Source of the DNA: Sphaerothrix epifaneia
Lineage (GTDB): Bacteria; Cyanobacteriota; Cyanobacteriia; Phormidesmidales; Phormidesmidaceae
Reading direction: 5' to 3'
DNA: 64,000 nucleotides
Assembly: GCF_042788235.1 (NCBI RefSeq)
Contig: NZ_JBHZOL010000086.1
Location: 1 to 64,000, forward strand
The position numbers and the translations under genes were made by a program. This document shows, piece after piece, positions 26,676-35,443 of this stretch (positions are counted from its first letter, which is position 1; each line of letters opens with the position of its first letter). A model generated the notes under the pieces. The model searched no databases. It had not been told where the DNA came from and saw only the letters and a list, made by a program, of their open reading frames with translations.

Positions 26676-27317
26676 TTATTCACTATTGAATCGGCGCATT
26701 AAGTAGGCCACACCAAAATCCCCGTTGGGATGATTTTCTAGTTTTTCGGCTAACTGAAATACCTGATAAGCCAGGTCTGAGCCAAGCTTTTCGACCGTCG
26801 CCTGCCGCTCGCGCTCGGCTTGTTCTAGCGTACGTACCCGGTTTTGCCATTCGCTAGAAAACAGCGATTCAAGGTGGGTATGCAGATCTAGCTGCTGCAA
26901 AACTTGCCATTCGCCGCGATCGCACCAAAATCCTTTGCAGTTAGGGCAGCGTTCTACATAAAAAGCAGCGTGCTTCAAATTGACCTTAGCCCGCACTAAA
27001 TAATGGCTACAGTCTGGGCAAAGCGCCGCCCGATTGTCTAGTTCAGCCGGTTCAAAGTCCAGATCAAGCATACTGGGTGCAACCTTTACCGCCTGTGGCG
27101 GCGGCGGTTGGGGCTGGCTGGCTTGCCACTGGCTGTAATGCTCTGGAGCAATCCAGTTGCCTTGACACTGGGGACAACCATAGGCCGTTGGACCTGCCGA
27201 TAGTTGTCCTTCAACCAGCGATACCCCTTTTTGCTTAGGACACTCCACTGAAACTGTCTCCTTCCCTATCGTCAAGCGATCGCAATAGTAGCAAAACTCT
27301 ACCACTTCAGCCGCCAT
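26676..27317 (-). CDS. Zinc-ribbon (zf-TFIIB type) protein
   Basis: 213 residues. Four Cys pairs are visible: FCYYCDRL near the N-terminus, YGCPQCQGNW at about 46-55, ALCPDCSHYL at about 97, and ERCPNCKGFWCDRGEWQVLQ at about 122-141, the last two forming the TFIIB-type ribbon with its characteristic C-x2-C-x-G-x-W-x-D-x-GE. A Gln/Pro linker separates the two ribbons and a helical C-terminus follows. Probably a nucleic acid- or protein-binding factor of unknown role. Its first codons overlap the end of the upstream PatD-like gene by 11 bases, so the two are translationally coupled. Confidence 0.82.
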   Translation of the reverse strand: MAAEVVEFCYYCDRLTIGKETVSVECPKQKGVSLVEGQLSAGPTAYGCPQCQGNWIAPEHYSQWQASQPQPPPPQAVKVAPSMLDLDFEPAELDNRAALCPDCSHYLVRAKVNLKHAAFYVERCPNCKGFWCDRGEWQVLQQLDLHTHLESLFSSEWQNRVRTLEQAERERQATVEKLGSDLAYQVFQLAEKLENHPNGDFGVAYLMRRFNSE

Positions 27318-27687
27318 CGCGACTGGAATGTCCGGTCAAAAGCGCCTCGCAAAACTGTCCCAGACTGCCCAATCGCTGTTGAATTTGAGCCTGCCTTTGC
27401 TGTTGCTTAATAGACTGGCGAACGGTTTGCAAAAAGCTAATATCAACCGCAAGCAGCCGCATCAATCGATTCATCTCGGTTTGGTAGGCTTGCAGTTGGG
27501 TTTGCGCTGCAACACTTAAGCTGTTGTCCCGCAGGGGCAAAATCTGTTGCTGAAACCTTTGCTGTAGCTTTAAAAAGTTGACCTGTAGCTGCTGAGTATC
27601 GGGGTTCGCCTGGGTAACCTGGGCTTCAAGCTGCTGTCGCTCGGCTTGAAAACGGCTAAGCATTTGCTGAGAGTCGGGTGATAGCAT
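27307..27687 (-). CDS. PatD-like heterocyst frequency control family protein
   Basis: 126 residues from ATG 27687 (a TTG at 27693 is possible). All-helical, with the PatD family order: a helix of about 40 residues, LQQRFQQQILPLRDNS, LQAYQTEMNRLMRLLAVDIS, FLQTVRQSIKQQQRQAQIQQ and a last LGQFCEALL helix. PatD controls heterocyst frequency through FtsZ in Anabaena; homologues also occur in cyanobacteria without heterocysts, where the role is unknown. Identification is by pattern only. It is the first gene of a unit with the zinc-ribbon gene and is divergent from the RSH gene. Confidence 0.7.
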   Translation of the reverse strand: MLSPDSQQMLSRFQAERQQLEAQVTQANPDTQQLQVNFLKLQQRFQQQILPLRDNSLSVAAQTQLQAYQTEMNRLMRLLAVDISFLQTVRQSIKQQQRQAQIQQRLGSLGQFCEALLTGHSSRDGG

Positions 27688-28059
27688 CGGCAATTGAATG
27701 GGTAAAACGACCGTACTGAGTGCTTCAAATTGAGAGTTTGTCTATCATTAAATAAATAAGCCTTACGTTTATTGCGTGTTGTCACCTTAGGTGGGACAGC
27801 GCTCTTTATAATTTGAGCCTCTACAAAATGCCGACTTGCGAGTCTGGCAGGTTGAGTCATTAGCTTAATTAAAAGCCTTCTCTAAAGCGGTTTTGCCGTT
27901 CTTTACCCCCTATCAGAGATCGCTTTTAGATTTCTGGCTTTCACAAATTGTAGATAGCTGCAAACCACTTTTTTCAGCTTTTGAGCGGCTGAATTTCTGG
28001 CAATACAGTAAAATCTTCCAAATCCCATCTTCCCTGACGCTTTCTCGGCAATAAAGGCT
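27688..28059. other. Divergent promoter region between patD-like and RSH genes
   Basis: About 370 bases with no repeat or RNA gene recognised. Several short minus-strand frames cross into the start of the RSH gene and are not considered real. Confidence 0.5.
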
Positions 28060-30348
28060 ATGAACGTTGCTACCGCTCCTGCAATTCCTACCGACTTTCC
28101 CCTTCCTGATTGGCTGCAGACCTGCCTGCTGAGCCAGCAAAAAATTGCCAATGGCGAACTAGAACCTGAAGCCATTGAAGACGATCGCTCTAACAGTGAG
28201 CTAGTTTGCCAAGCCTTTGAGTTTGCTTATCGGCTCCATCGAGGGCAAAATCGCGCCTCTGGAGAGCCTTATATTTGTCATCCCGTTGCGGTAGCTGGCC
28301 TTTTGCGAGATTTGGGCGGCGATAGCGCCATGATTGCAGCAGGCTTTTTGCATGATGTGGTTGAAGATACCGTCGTCACCCCCGAAGAGATCGAGGCTCA
28401 CTTTGGGGCAGAAGTGAGGCAGCTAGTCGAAGGGGTAACGAAGCTTTCTAAATTTAACTTTCATAGCAAAACTGAACGCCAAGCCGAAAACTTTCGCCGC
28501 ATGTTTTTGGCAATGGCTCAAGACATTCGCGTGATTGTGGTGAAGCTAGCCGATCGCTTGCACAATATGCGCACGTTAGAGCACCTTGCCGCCGCAAAGC
28601 AGCAGCGCATTGCTCAAGAAACCCTCGAAATTTTTGCCCCGCTAGCGAATCGCTTAGGCATTGGTCGCTTCAAGTGGGAGCTAGAAGACTTGTGTTTTAA
28701 GTATCTAGACCCCGATGCTTATCGCCAAATGCAAGAATACGTGACGGAGAAGCGGGCTGACCGCGAAACCCGACTCAAGCAGGTAGCAGAAACCTTATGC
28801 GATCGCTTAGCGCAGCTAGGGGTTCACTGCATGGATGTCAACAGCCGCCCCAAGCACCTGTACGGCATTTATCGCAAAATGCAGCGTCAGGGCAAAGACT
28901 TTCATGAAATTTATGATGTAGCCGCTATTCGTCTGATTGTTAGCACTCACGAAGAATGCTATCGGGCTTTAGCCGTTGTCCACGACGCGTTTCGTCCTAT
29001 TCCAGGTCGCTTTAAAGACTATATCGGTCTGCCCAAACCCAACCGCTACCAGTCGTTGCATACGGTCGTTATTGGTCACCACGGTCGCCCGATTGAAGTG
29101 CAAATTCGTACCCTAGAGATGCACCATATCGCCGAATACGGTATTGCCGCCCACTGGAAATACAAAGAAACTGGCACCTCTAGCAACAAAAAACTAACGG
29201 CTGAGGATGAAAAATTCACCTGGCTACGACAACTGCTGGAGTGGCAGCACGATCTTAACGACGCCCAAGAATTTTTAGACGACGTTAAAGGCAATCTGTT
29301 TGACGAAGACGTTTATGTCTTTACCCCTGATGGCGATGTGGTATCGCTTTCTCGCAGCGCCACGCCAGTAGATTTTGCTTACCGCATTCATACCGAAGTT
29401 GGTAATCACTGCGCGGGTGCCAAAGTCAATGGCCGGATTGTGACGCTAGATACTCAACTGCAAAACGGCGATATTGTTGAAATCATTACTCAGAAAAATA
29501 GCCATCCCAGCTTAGACTGGCTTAACTTTGTGGTTACCGCCAGTGCCCGCAACCGCATCCGCCAGTGGTATAAGCGATCGCACCGGGACGAAAACATGGC
29601 TCGTGGGCGTGACATGCTAGAAAAAGAGCTGGGCAAGAGTGGTTTTGAGTCTTTATTAAAGTCAGAACCAGCTCAAATTGTCGCGGAGCGCTGCAACTAT
29701 CCCTGCGTTGACGATTTGCTAGCAGGATTAGGCTATGGCGAAGTGACGCTAAATCTGGTGGTCAATCGTTTGCGCGAAGCCGTCAAAGCCCAGCAGCCGA
29801 TTGAAAATGAAGCCAACACGTTAGCGGCTGAGGCCGTCCATACCGCAACATTTAGCCCGTCAGCGCGATCGCATGCTGGCAGCCACGAGTCTCCCATTCT
29901 AGGCATTGAGGGGTTACTACACCATATTGCTGGCTGCTGTAATCCGCTGCCAGGAGAGGCCATTATCGGCGTTGTGGGGCTAGGCAGTCGTGGCATTGCC
30001 GTCCACCGTCAGGGCTGTCCTAACATTAAAGAAATTCCAGGCGATCGCTTGATCCCGGTTAGCTGGAACCAGCAAGACTCCCCCAGCGGACGACCGCTAA
30101 CATATCCGGTACAGCTTAAAATTGAAGTCATTGACCGAGTGGGGGTGATGAAAGACATTCTTTCTCACCTATCAGATCTAAAAATCAACGTTCACAGCGC
30201 TCAGGTCAAAACGTATCCGGGACAAATTGCCGAAATCGATTTAGGCTTAGACGTGCGCGACCACGCCCAGCTAGAACAAACCCTCCACCAGCTTCGCAAA
30301 ATGACCGATGTGCTGAAGCTGCGACGGGTCAGCCAGGTAGACAGTTAA
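28060..30348 (+). CDS. spoT: Bifunctional (p)ppGpp synthase/hydrolase, RelA/SpoT (RSH) family
   Basis: 762 residues with the full long-RSH architecture. HD hydrolase domain: CHPVAVAGLL (His74) and FLHDVVEDT (His98-Asp99). Synthetase domain with RFKDYIGLPKPNRYQSLHTV near residue 320. TGS domain at about 418-478 (VYVFTPDGDVVSLSRSATPV). Zinc-finger/helical region with the conserved CCNPLPGEAIIG near 626. C-terminal ACT domain from about 685. The intact HD motif predicts hydrolase function in addition to synthesis, as expected for the single long RSH of cyanobacteria. The bioA gene starts 8 bases after the stop, so they are co-transcribed. Confidence 0.96.
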   Translation: MNVATAPAIPTDFPLPDWLQTCLLSQQKIANGELEPEAIEDDRSNSELVCQAFEFAYRLHRGQNRASGEPYICHPVAVAGLLRDLGGDSAMIAAGFLHDVVEDTVVTPEEIEAHFGAEVRQLVEGVTKLSKFNFHSKTERQAENFRRMFLAMAQDIRVIVVKLADRLHNMRTLEHLAAAKQQRIAQETLEIFAPLANRLGIGRFKWELEDLCFKYLDPDAYRQMQEYVTEKRADRETRLKQVAETLCDRLAQLGVHCMDVNSRPKHLYGIYRKMQRQGKDFHEIYDVAAIRLIVSTHEECYRALAVVHDAFRPIPGRFKDYIGLPKPNRYQSLHTVVIGHHGRPIEVQIRTLEMHHIAEYGIAAHWKYKETGTSSNKKLTAEDEKFTWLRQLLEWQHDLNDAQEFLDDVKGNLFDEDVYVFTPDGDVVSLSRSATPVDFAYRIHTEVGNHCAGAKVNGRIVTLDTQLQNGDIVEIITQKNSHPSLDWLNFVVTASARNRIRQWYKRSHRDENMARGRDMLEKELGKSGFESLLKSEPAQIVAERCNYPCVDDLLAGLGYGEVTLNLVVNRLREAVKAQQPIENEANTLAAEAVHTATFSPSARSHAGSHESPILGIEGLLHHIAGCCNPLPGEAIIGVVGLGSRGIAVHRQGCPNIKEIPGDRLIPVSWNQQDSPSGRPLTYPVQLKIEVIDRVGVMKDILSHLSDLKINVHSAQVKTYPGQIAEIDLGLDVRDHAQLEQTLHQLRKMTDVLKLRRVSQVDS

Positions 30349-30356
30349 GCTAGCTC

Positions 30357-31640
30357 ATGGCTCATCCTCATCTTTGGCACCCCTTTACCCAGGCCAAAAC
30401 CGCTCCAGACCCCCTCAAGGTCAAATCGGGCCAGGGAGCATGGCTCACCCTCGAAGACGGTCAGCAAATCCTCGACTGCATTTCAAGCTGGTGGGTCAAC
30501 ATCCACGGTCACGCCCATCCGCGTATTGCTGAGGCCATCTATCAGCAAGCCCAAGTCTTAGAGCAGGTGATCTTTGCGGGCTTTACCCACGACCCGGCTG
30601 AACAAATTGCCACTCGCCTAGTCAAGTACCTGCCAGGGGCGCTCAGCCGCGTTTTCTTTTCAGACAATGGCTCAACCGCTGTAGAGGTGGCCTTAAAGAT
30701 GGCCTACCAATACTGGCACAACCAAAGGCAGCACCGCCCCCAGTTTTTAGCTTTTACAGGGGCTTACCATGGCGATACCTTTGGCGCTATGGCGGTCGGG
30801 GCGCGATCGCCCTTTACGGCTGCTTTTGATGATTTGCTGTTTCAAGTGGAGTTTGCCCCTTTTCCAGCGACCTATTGGGGAGATGAAACGGTTGAGCAAA
30901 AAGAAGCACAAGCGATCGCCCAGATTGCGGCAAAGCTAGCAACGGGTAGCTTTGCCGCCATTATTTTAGAGCCGCTGGTACAAGGGGCAGGCGGCATGCG
31001 GATGTGCCGTCCCCAGTTTTTACAACAGCTTCAGGCGATCGCCCGTCAGTCCGATACCCTACTGATTTTTGACGAGGTCATGACAGGGTTTGGCCGCACA
31101 GGAGACTGGTTTGCCTGTACGCGTGCCGCAGTCGAGCCAGACCTTATTTGCCTGTCTAAAGGGCTAACGGGGGGCTTTTTGCCACTAGCAGTCACCGTTT
31201 GTAGTGAAAAAATTTACGCTGCTTTTTACAGCGACGAAGCCCAAAAAGCGCTCTATCACGGCCATAGTTTTACCGCTAATCCTCTAGGCTGTGCCGCAGC
31301 ATTGGCTTCACTCGATCTGCTGATTGAAACAGAAGCAGCTTTTCGCGGCCTAGAAGCCCAGCACCAGCGGCGTTTGGTTCATTTAGCAGACAATCCTCAA
31401 ATTGAACGAATTCGCTGTACCGGGGCGATCGCTGCAATGGACTTAGTCACGGCTGGCGACCCAGGTTATTTCAACCAAATTGGTGCCCAAATTCGCCAGC
31501 GATCGCTTAGCAAAGGGTTATTGCTACGCCCCTTAGGCAACGTCCTCTATCTGTTGTTGCCTTATTGCATTACCGAAGCAGAACTGGACTTAATCTACAG
31601 CGGCATTGACGAAATTCTGGCAAGTTTGCCTTCAGTTTAA
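30357..31640 (+). CDS. bioA: Adenosylmethionine-8-amino-7-oxononanoate aminotransferase
   Basis: 427 residues of the class-III PLP aminotransferase fold. It converts 8-amino-7-oxononanoate to 7,8-diaminopelargonate in biotin synthesis. Diagnostic blocks: LWHPFTQAK at the N-terminus, CISSWWVNIHGHAHP, FFSDNGSTAVEVALKMAYQY, FTGAYHGDTFGAMAVG, LLIFDEVMTGFGRTG and the PLP lysine in CLSKGLTGGFLPLAVT. Length normal. ATG at 30357 follows the RSH stop by 8 bases; other bio genes are not in the window. Confidence 0.94.
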   Translation: MAHPHLWHPFTQAKTAPDPLKVKSGQGAWLTLEDGQQILDCISSWWVNIHGHAHPRIAEAIYQQAQVLEQVIFAGFTHDPAEQIATRLVKYLPGALSRVFFSDNGSTAVEVALKMAYQYWHNQRQHRPQFLAFTGAYHGDTFGAMAVGARSPFTAAFDDLLFQVEFAPFPATYWGDETVEQKEAQAIAQIAAKLATGSFAAIILEPLVQGAGGMRMCRPQFLQQLQAIARQSDTLLIFDEVMTGFGRTGDWFACTRAAVEPDLICLSKGLTGGFLPLAVTVCSEKIYAAFYSDEAQKALYHGHSFTANPLGCAAALASLDLLIETEAAFRGLEAQHQRRLVHLADNPQIERIRCTGAIAAMDLVTAGDPGYFNQIGAQIRQRSLSKGLLLRPLGNVLYLLLPYCITEAELDLIYSGIDEILASLPSV

Positions 31641-31703
31641 GCGCCCCCTTCAAGCCCTAGCGCCAATTTATAGGCGGATCAATCGACTTGGCTACCCAGC
31701 ATC

Positions 31704-31810
31704 AATAGCTAAAGTCAGAAGGCTAAAAGCAGCAGGCAGCGGAAAGCGTTTCTGCCAGCAGATTTTAGCCGTTGAAGCACCTCAAAGCTGGTAGCTACAG
31801 CCATAACGCT
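31704..31810 (+). repeat. R2 dispersed palindromic repeat, copy B
   Basis: Order of blocks: AATAGCTAAAGTCAGAAGGC, AAAGCGTTTCTGCCAGCAG, ATTTTAGCCGTTGAAGCACC, CTGGTAGCTACAGCC. One of the fullest copies. Confidence 0.75.
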
Positions 31811-31827
31811 CTTTACTCGAACAGGGG

Positions 31828-31927
31828 TTACACCGATTCTGCAAAAGAAAGGTACAGATGAGAATGACGAAACGGATGCAGAGCCAAGACTGTTCAATTC
31901 AAAATCCAAAATCGAGAATTGATGTTA
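31828..31927 (+). repeat. R1 dispersed repeat, copy 3 (100 bp)
   Basis: ACCGATTCTGCAAAAGAAAG, GTACAGATGAGAATGACG and CTGTTCAATTCAAAATCC are shared with copies 1 and 2. It has two AAAATCN heptads instead of three, which accounts for most of its shorter length. Confidence 0.85.
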
Positions 31928-32307
31928 AACCGGGGTCAAAGCGGATGCTTTGTAGGCTGAAATGACGTAGACACGCCTCAAATTTCTGAGCGTCATTGAA
32001 GTATCGATAAATTGAGCATGCAAAGGGAAAGAATGCCTTCCGTATCAGCCTATACGTTTAATATTTCTTATCTTTCCTATCAAGACATCACATCTTTAAT
32101 GACTTATTTTTGCCTACCGCAGAAAAGCGATCTGACAAGAATTCCAGCTATTCAAGGGCTGGCAATACTAACAGCAGTTAGTAACAAATCTTTAAGTGCT
32201 AACAGGCCATAACAAAATTGTGTAAAAAAATCTGGACGGGTAGCCATAACTATGCTTTGGCAGGTAGAATTCTCTACAAGAGCCACTTCATAAATGGTTA
32301 CAAACCC

Positions 32308-33711
32308 ATGACAGCAGTCCTTCAGCGCACCCCAGCTTCTGCAGAAACCACCACTGGGCCATCAGAATCCATGCACCATGTTGTAATTATTGGCGGTGGA
32401 TTTGGCGGTCTTTATGCAGCTAAATCGCTCGCCAAATCCCCCGTAAAAGTGACGCTGATCGACAAACGTAATTTTCATTTATTCCAACCCCTGCTTTATC
32501 AAGTGGCAACCGGGGGGCTTTCAGCCGGGGATATTTCTTCACCTTTGCGCTCAGTTTTAAGCGATCAAAAAAACACGCGCGTATTGATGGGTGAAGTCGT
32601 CCGAGTTAATCCCAAAGAGCAGCAAGTTTATCTCAAAAATGGCGAGGTGGTGCCCTACGATAGTTTGATCGTCGCTACGGGCGTTAGCCACCACTATTTT
32701 GGTCGCGATGAGTGGGCGGATATTGCCCCTGGCATGAAAACAGTAGAAGATGCCCTAGAAGTACGCCGCCGCATTTTCTTAGCCTTTGAAGCGGCTGAGA
32801 AAGAAACCGATTTACAAAAGCGCAAAGCCCTGCAAACCTTTGTCGTAGTTGGTGGTGGCCCCACTGGAGTTGAGCTAGCAGGGGCGTTGGCAGAACTGGC
32901 CTTTGGTACCCTCAAAGACGACTTCCGCAATATTGATACCACCCAAACTAAGATTTTGCTGGTAGAAGGTCTAGATCGGGTGCTACCGCCCTATCCTTCT
33001 GAACTCTCAGCCAAAGCGCAAAAGTCTTTAGAAAAGCTAGGGGTAACGGTACAAACCCAGTCTTTAGTCACCGACATTGAAGGGGATAACGTCACCATCA
33101 AACGCGGTGATCAAATAGAGAACATTCAGGCTTGCACGGTGCTGTGGGCTGCGGGGGTCAAAGCATCCCCAATGGGCAAAGCGATCGCAGACTGTACCGG
33201 AGCCGAACTCGACCGCGTTGGTCGCGTCATGGTTGAGCCTGACTTTAGCATCAAGGGCTATCCCAATCTGTATGTGGTGGGCGACCTAGCCCACTATGCC
33301 CACCAAGACGATCGCCCCCTGCCTGGTATTGCCGCTGTTGCTATGCAGCAGGGAGAGTATATTGCCAAAGTCATCTGCAAACGCCTGACGGGTGAAGACC
33401 TGCCCGCTTTTGTCTACAAAGACAAGGGCAGCATGGCAGTCATTGGCCGCAACGCCGCTGTCGCCAATATCGGGACGCTCAAAATGTGGGGCTTTCCAGC
33501 TTGGCTCACCTGGATTATTGTCCACATCTATTTCTTAATTGAGTTTGACAACAAACTCCTGGTTTTGACTCAGTGGGCCTGGAACTATTTCACCCGCAAA
33601 CGCGGCGTTCGCCTGATTACTGGGCCTGACGAAATTCCAGCGATCGCCGATCAGGTTGCTCGCGAAATGGAAACCGAACCCATTAAAGCCAAAGAAATGG
33701 TTAACGCCTGA
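32308..33711 (+). CDS. Type II NADH dehydrogenase (NDH-2) family oxidoreductase
   Basis: 467 residues from ATG 32308, chosen over an upstream in-frame start at 32218 that would add 30 unrelated residues. Two Rossmann folds: the FAD site VVIIGGGFGGLYAAKSLA near residue 25 and the NADH site FVVVGGGPTGVELAGALAEL near 180. The FAD-binding end motif YVVGDLAHY is at about 312. A hydrophobic C-terminal stretch (WLTWIIVHIYFLIEF) suits the monotopic membrane attachment of NDH-2. It oxidises NAD(P)H and reduces quinone without pumping protons. Single-gene unit. Confidence 0.92.
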   Translation: MTAVLQRTPASAETTTGPSESMHHVVIIGGGFGGLYAAKSLAKSPVKVTLIDKRNFHLFQPLLYQVATGGLSAGDISSPLRSVLSDQKNTRVLMGEVVRVNPKEQQVYLKNGEVVPYDSLIVATGVSHHYFGRDEWADIAPGMKTVEDALEVRRRIFLAFEAAEKETDLQKRKALQTFVVVGGGPTGVELAGALAELAFGTLKDDFRNIDTTQTKILLVEGLDRVLPPYPSELSAKAQKSLEKLGVTVQTQSLVTDIEGDNVTIKRGDQIENIQACTVLWAAGVKASPMGKAIADCTGAELDRVGRVMVEPDFSIKGYPNLYVVGDLAHYAHQDDRPLPGIAAVAMQQGEYIAKVICKRLTGEDLPAFVYKDKGSMAVIGRNAAVANIGTLKMWGFPAWLTWIIVHIYFLIEFDNKLLVLTQWAWNYFTRKRGVRLITGPDEIPAIADQVAREMETEPIKAKEMVNA

Positions 33712-33793
33712 TCTAAGGCACTAGCACGAGGTTTTGTTCGGGGTGGTTTCATCGGCGCTGGCACGGCCAAAGATAAATCACCTCCCAATCCCT

Positions 33794-35149
33794 CTACAAT
33801 TTTTCGCCGCGAATCGACATATCTAGCAGTTCAATCGGATGCTTCAAAGGAATTGACTGGGTTTGCGACTGCATTGCTTTTTTAATTTGCAAAGAGCAGC
33901 CAGGATTAGACGAAGCAATTAAATCGGCCTGGGTATTCAGCAGATTTCTGACCTTCATCTGACCCAGTTCTTCAGCTATCTGCGGCTGTAGCATGTTGTA
34001 AACGCCCGCACTGCCACAGCACAAAGCGGCATCAAGCGGTTCTCGCAACTGTACCCCCGGAATTTGCTGCAAAAGCTGGCGGGGCTGCAAGCTGATTTTT
34101 TGCCCATGCAGCAGGTGACAGGCATCTTGGTAAACCAAGGTCAATGGTTCATCTTGAAGCGGCTGCAGGGTTGCCGTCAAACCCACTTCCGCTAAAAATT
34201 CTTGAACATCGCGCACCTTAGCAGAAAATGCGATCGCTTTGTCTCGATAGAGGGGGTCATGCCGCAGAATATAGCCGTACTCCTTGAGGGTATGGCCGCA
34301 GCCTGCCGCATTGATAATGACATAATCCACCGCCGTGTCGGCAAAACTGTCAATCATTTGACGCGCTAGGGCTGCGGCCTGCGCTTCTTCGCCCTGGTGT
34401 TCTGGTAGCGCCGCGCAACATCCCTGGCTCTGAGGAATGACGACCTCACAGCCGTTCGCGGTCAAAACCCGCGCTGTCGCTTCATTGACCCCCGAAAAGA
34501 AAACACGCTGCACACAGCCCAAAATCAGGCCGACTCGATAACGCTTTAGCCCCTGAGCAGGCAAATAGTCTGGCAAATTGGCCTGAAAGCAGCGGGGGGT
34601 CACCGGAGGCAGCAGAGCCTCCATCGCCGCTAGATGGGGCGATAGGTGCTTGAGCAACCCCGTTTTTTGAATGAGTTCAGAAAGTCCTAGCTTTTGATAA
34701 AGCGCTAACGGCGTCAGTAAAAGCCGAATTCGATCGGGGTAGGGAAAAAGTGAAAAAATCAGGCCGCGAAACGCTCGCTCAAACAAACTACGCGGATGGT
34801 TACGACGAATTTGAGGTCGGGTGGCCGCAATGAGCTGATCGTACTGAACACCGGAAGGACAAGCCGTTGTGCAAGCCAGACAGCCCAGGCAAGAATCGAA
34901 ATGCTGCACTGAGGTTGGCGACAAAGGGGCTTCACCTTTGTTGATCGCATCCATCAGGTAAATGCGACCGCGAGGCGAGTCATTCTCTTTGCCAATGACC
35001 CGGTAGCTAGGGCAGGTGGTTAAACAAAAGCCACAGTGAACACAAGCGTCAATTAAAGCTGGGCTAGGCGGATCGTGAGCATCAAATCCCGTCAGCGCAT
35101 TGGACGCTAGGTCGGTCTTCAGTTTGAGTGGCTTTTCGGAGGTTTGCAT
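33794..35149 (-). CDS. glcF: Glycolate dehydrogenase iron-sulfur subunit (GlcF)
   Basis: 451 residues. Two 4Fe-4S motifs lie near the N-terminus: CVHCGFCLTTCPSYR (residues about 36-50) and CLGCLACTTACPSGVQ (about 88-103). Two CCG domains follow, with LILGCVQRVFFSGVNEATAR and SQGCCAALPEHQGE in the first and YQDACHLLHGQ and CCGSAGVYNM in the second. This is the subunit that passes electrons from the flavin subunit GlcD to the quinone pool in photorespiration. glcD is not nearby. Single minus-strand gene. Confidence 0.92.
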   Translation of the reverse strand: MQTSEKPLKLKTDLASNALTGFDAHDPPSPALIDACVHCGFCLTTCPSYRVIGKENDSPRGRIYLMDAINKGEAPLSPTSVQHFDSCLGCLACTTACPSGVQYDQLIAATRPQIRRNHPRSLFERAFRGLIFSLFPYPDRIRLLLTPLALYQKLGLSELIQKTGLLKHLSPHLAAMEALLPPVTPRCFQANLPDYLPAQGLKRYRVGLILGCVQRVFFSGVNEATARVLTANGCEVVIPQSQGCCAALPEHQGEEAQAAALARQMIDSFADTAVDYVIINAAGCGHTLKEYGYILRHDPLYRDKAIAFSAKVRDVQEFLAEVGLTATLQPLQDEPLTLVYQDACHLLHGQKISLQPRQLLQQIPGVQLREPLDAALCCGSAGVYNMLQPQIAEELGQMKVRNLLNTQADLIASSNPGCSLQIKKAMQSQTQSIPLKHPIELLDMSIRGEKL

Positions 35150-35443
35150 TGCTAGCTATCAAAAAAATGCGATCGCCTGTTTAATTACAAAACAGTTAGA
35201 ATCTGCGCCCAACTCATCGATCAGGGTAGGCGTTCAGTCAGGCCAAAGCCGCGTGACGGCTCGTTGTTGGCAAATAGAACGCAATTGAATGGCAAATCCT
35301 TTATCTAGCTTATCGTGCTGCTTCTGGCTAGAGACGGCAGCAAAGCAACAATCCGCCAACCTAGGCGATCGATCTTTGTATGGTCGTGATTGAGCGCTTG
35401 CCTCTGAAAAATTTCTTTGGGTGCATTTGAGCCAAACGCCTAT

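Larger units (their letters stand above)
31641..32307. other. 667-bp intergenic region carrying repeats R2-B and R1 copy 3
   Basis: The two repeat families lie almost end to end (31704-31810 and 31828-31927). The remaining 380 bases contain the promoter of the NDH-2 gene; no gene recognised. Confidence 0.6.

Noticed and set aside
27903..28175. Minus-strand frames crossing the RSH start
   Set aside because: They overlap the confirmed RSH start and their sequence is the shadow of its coding strand.
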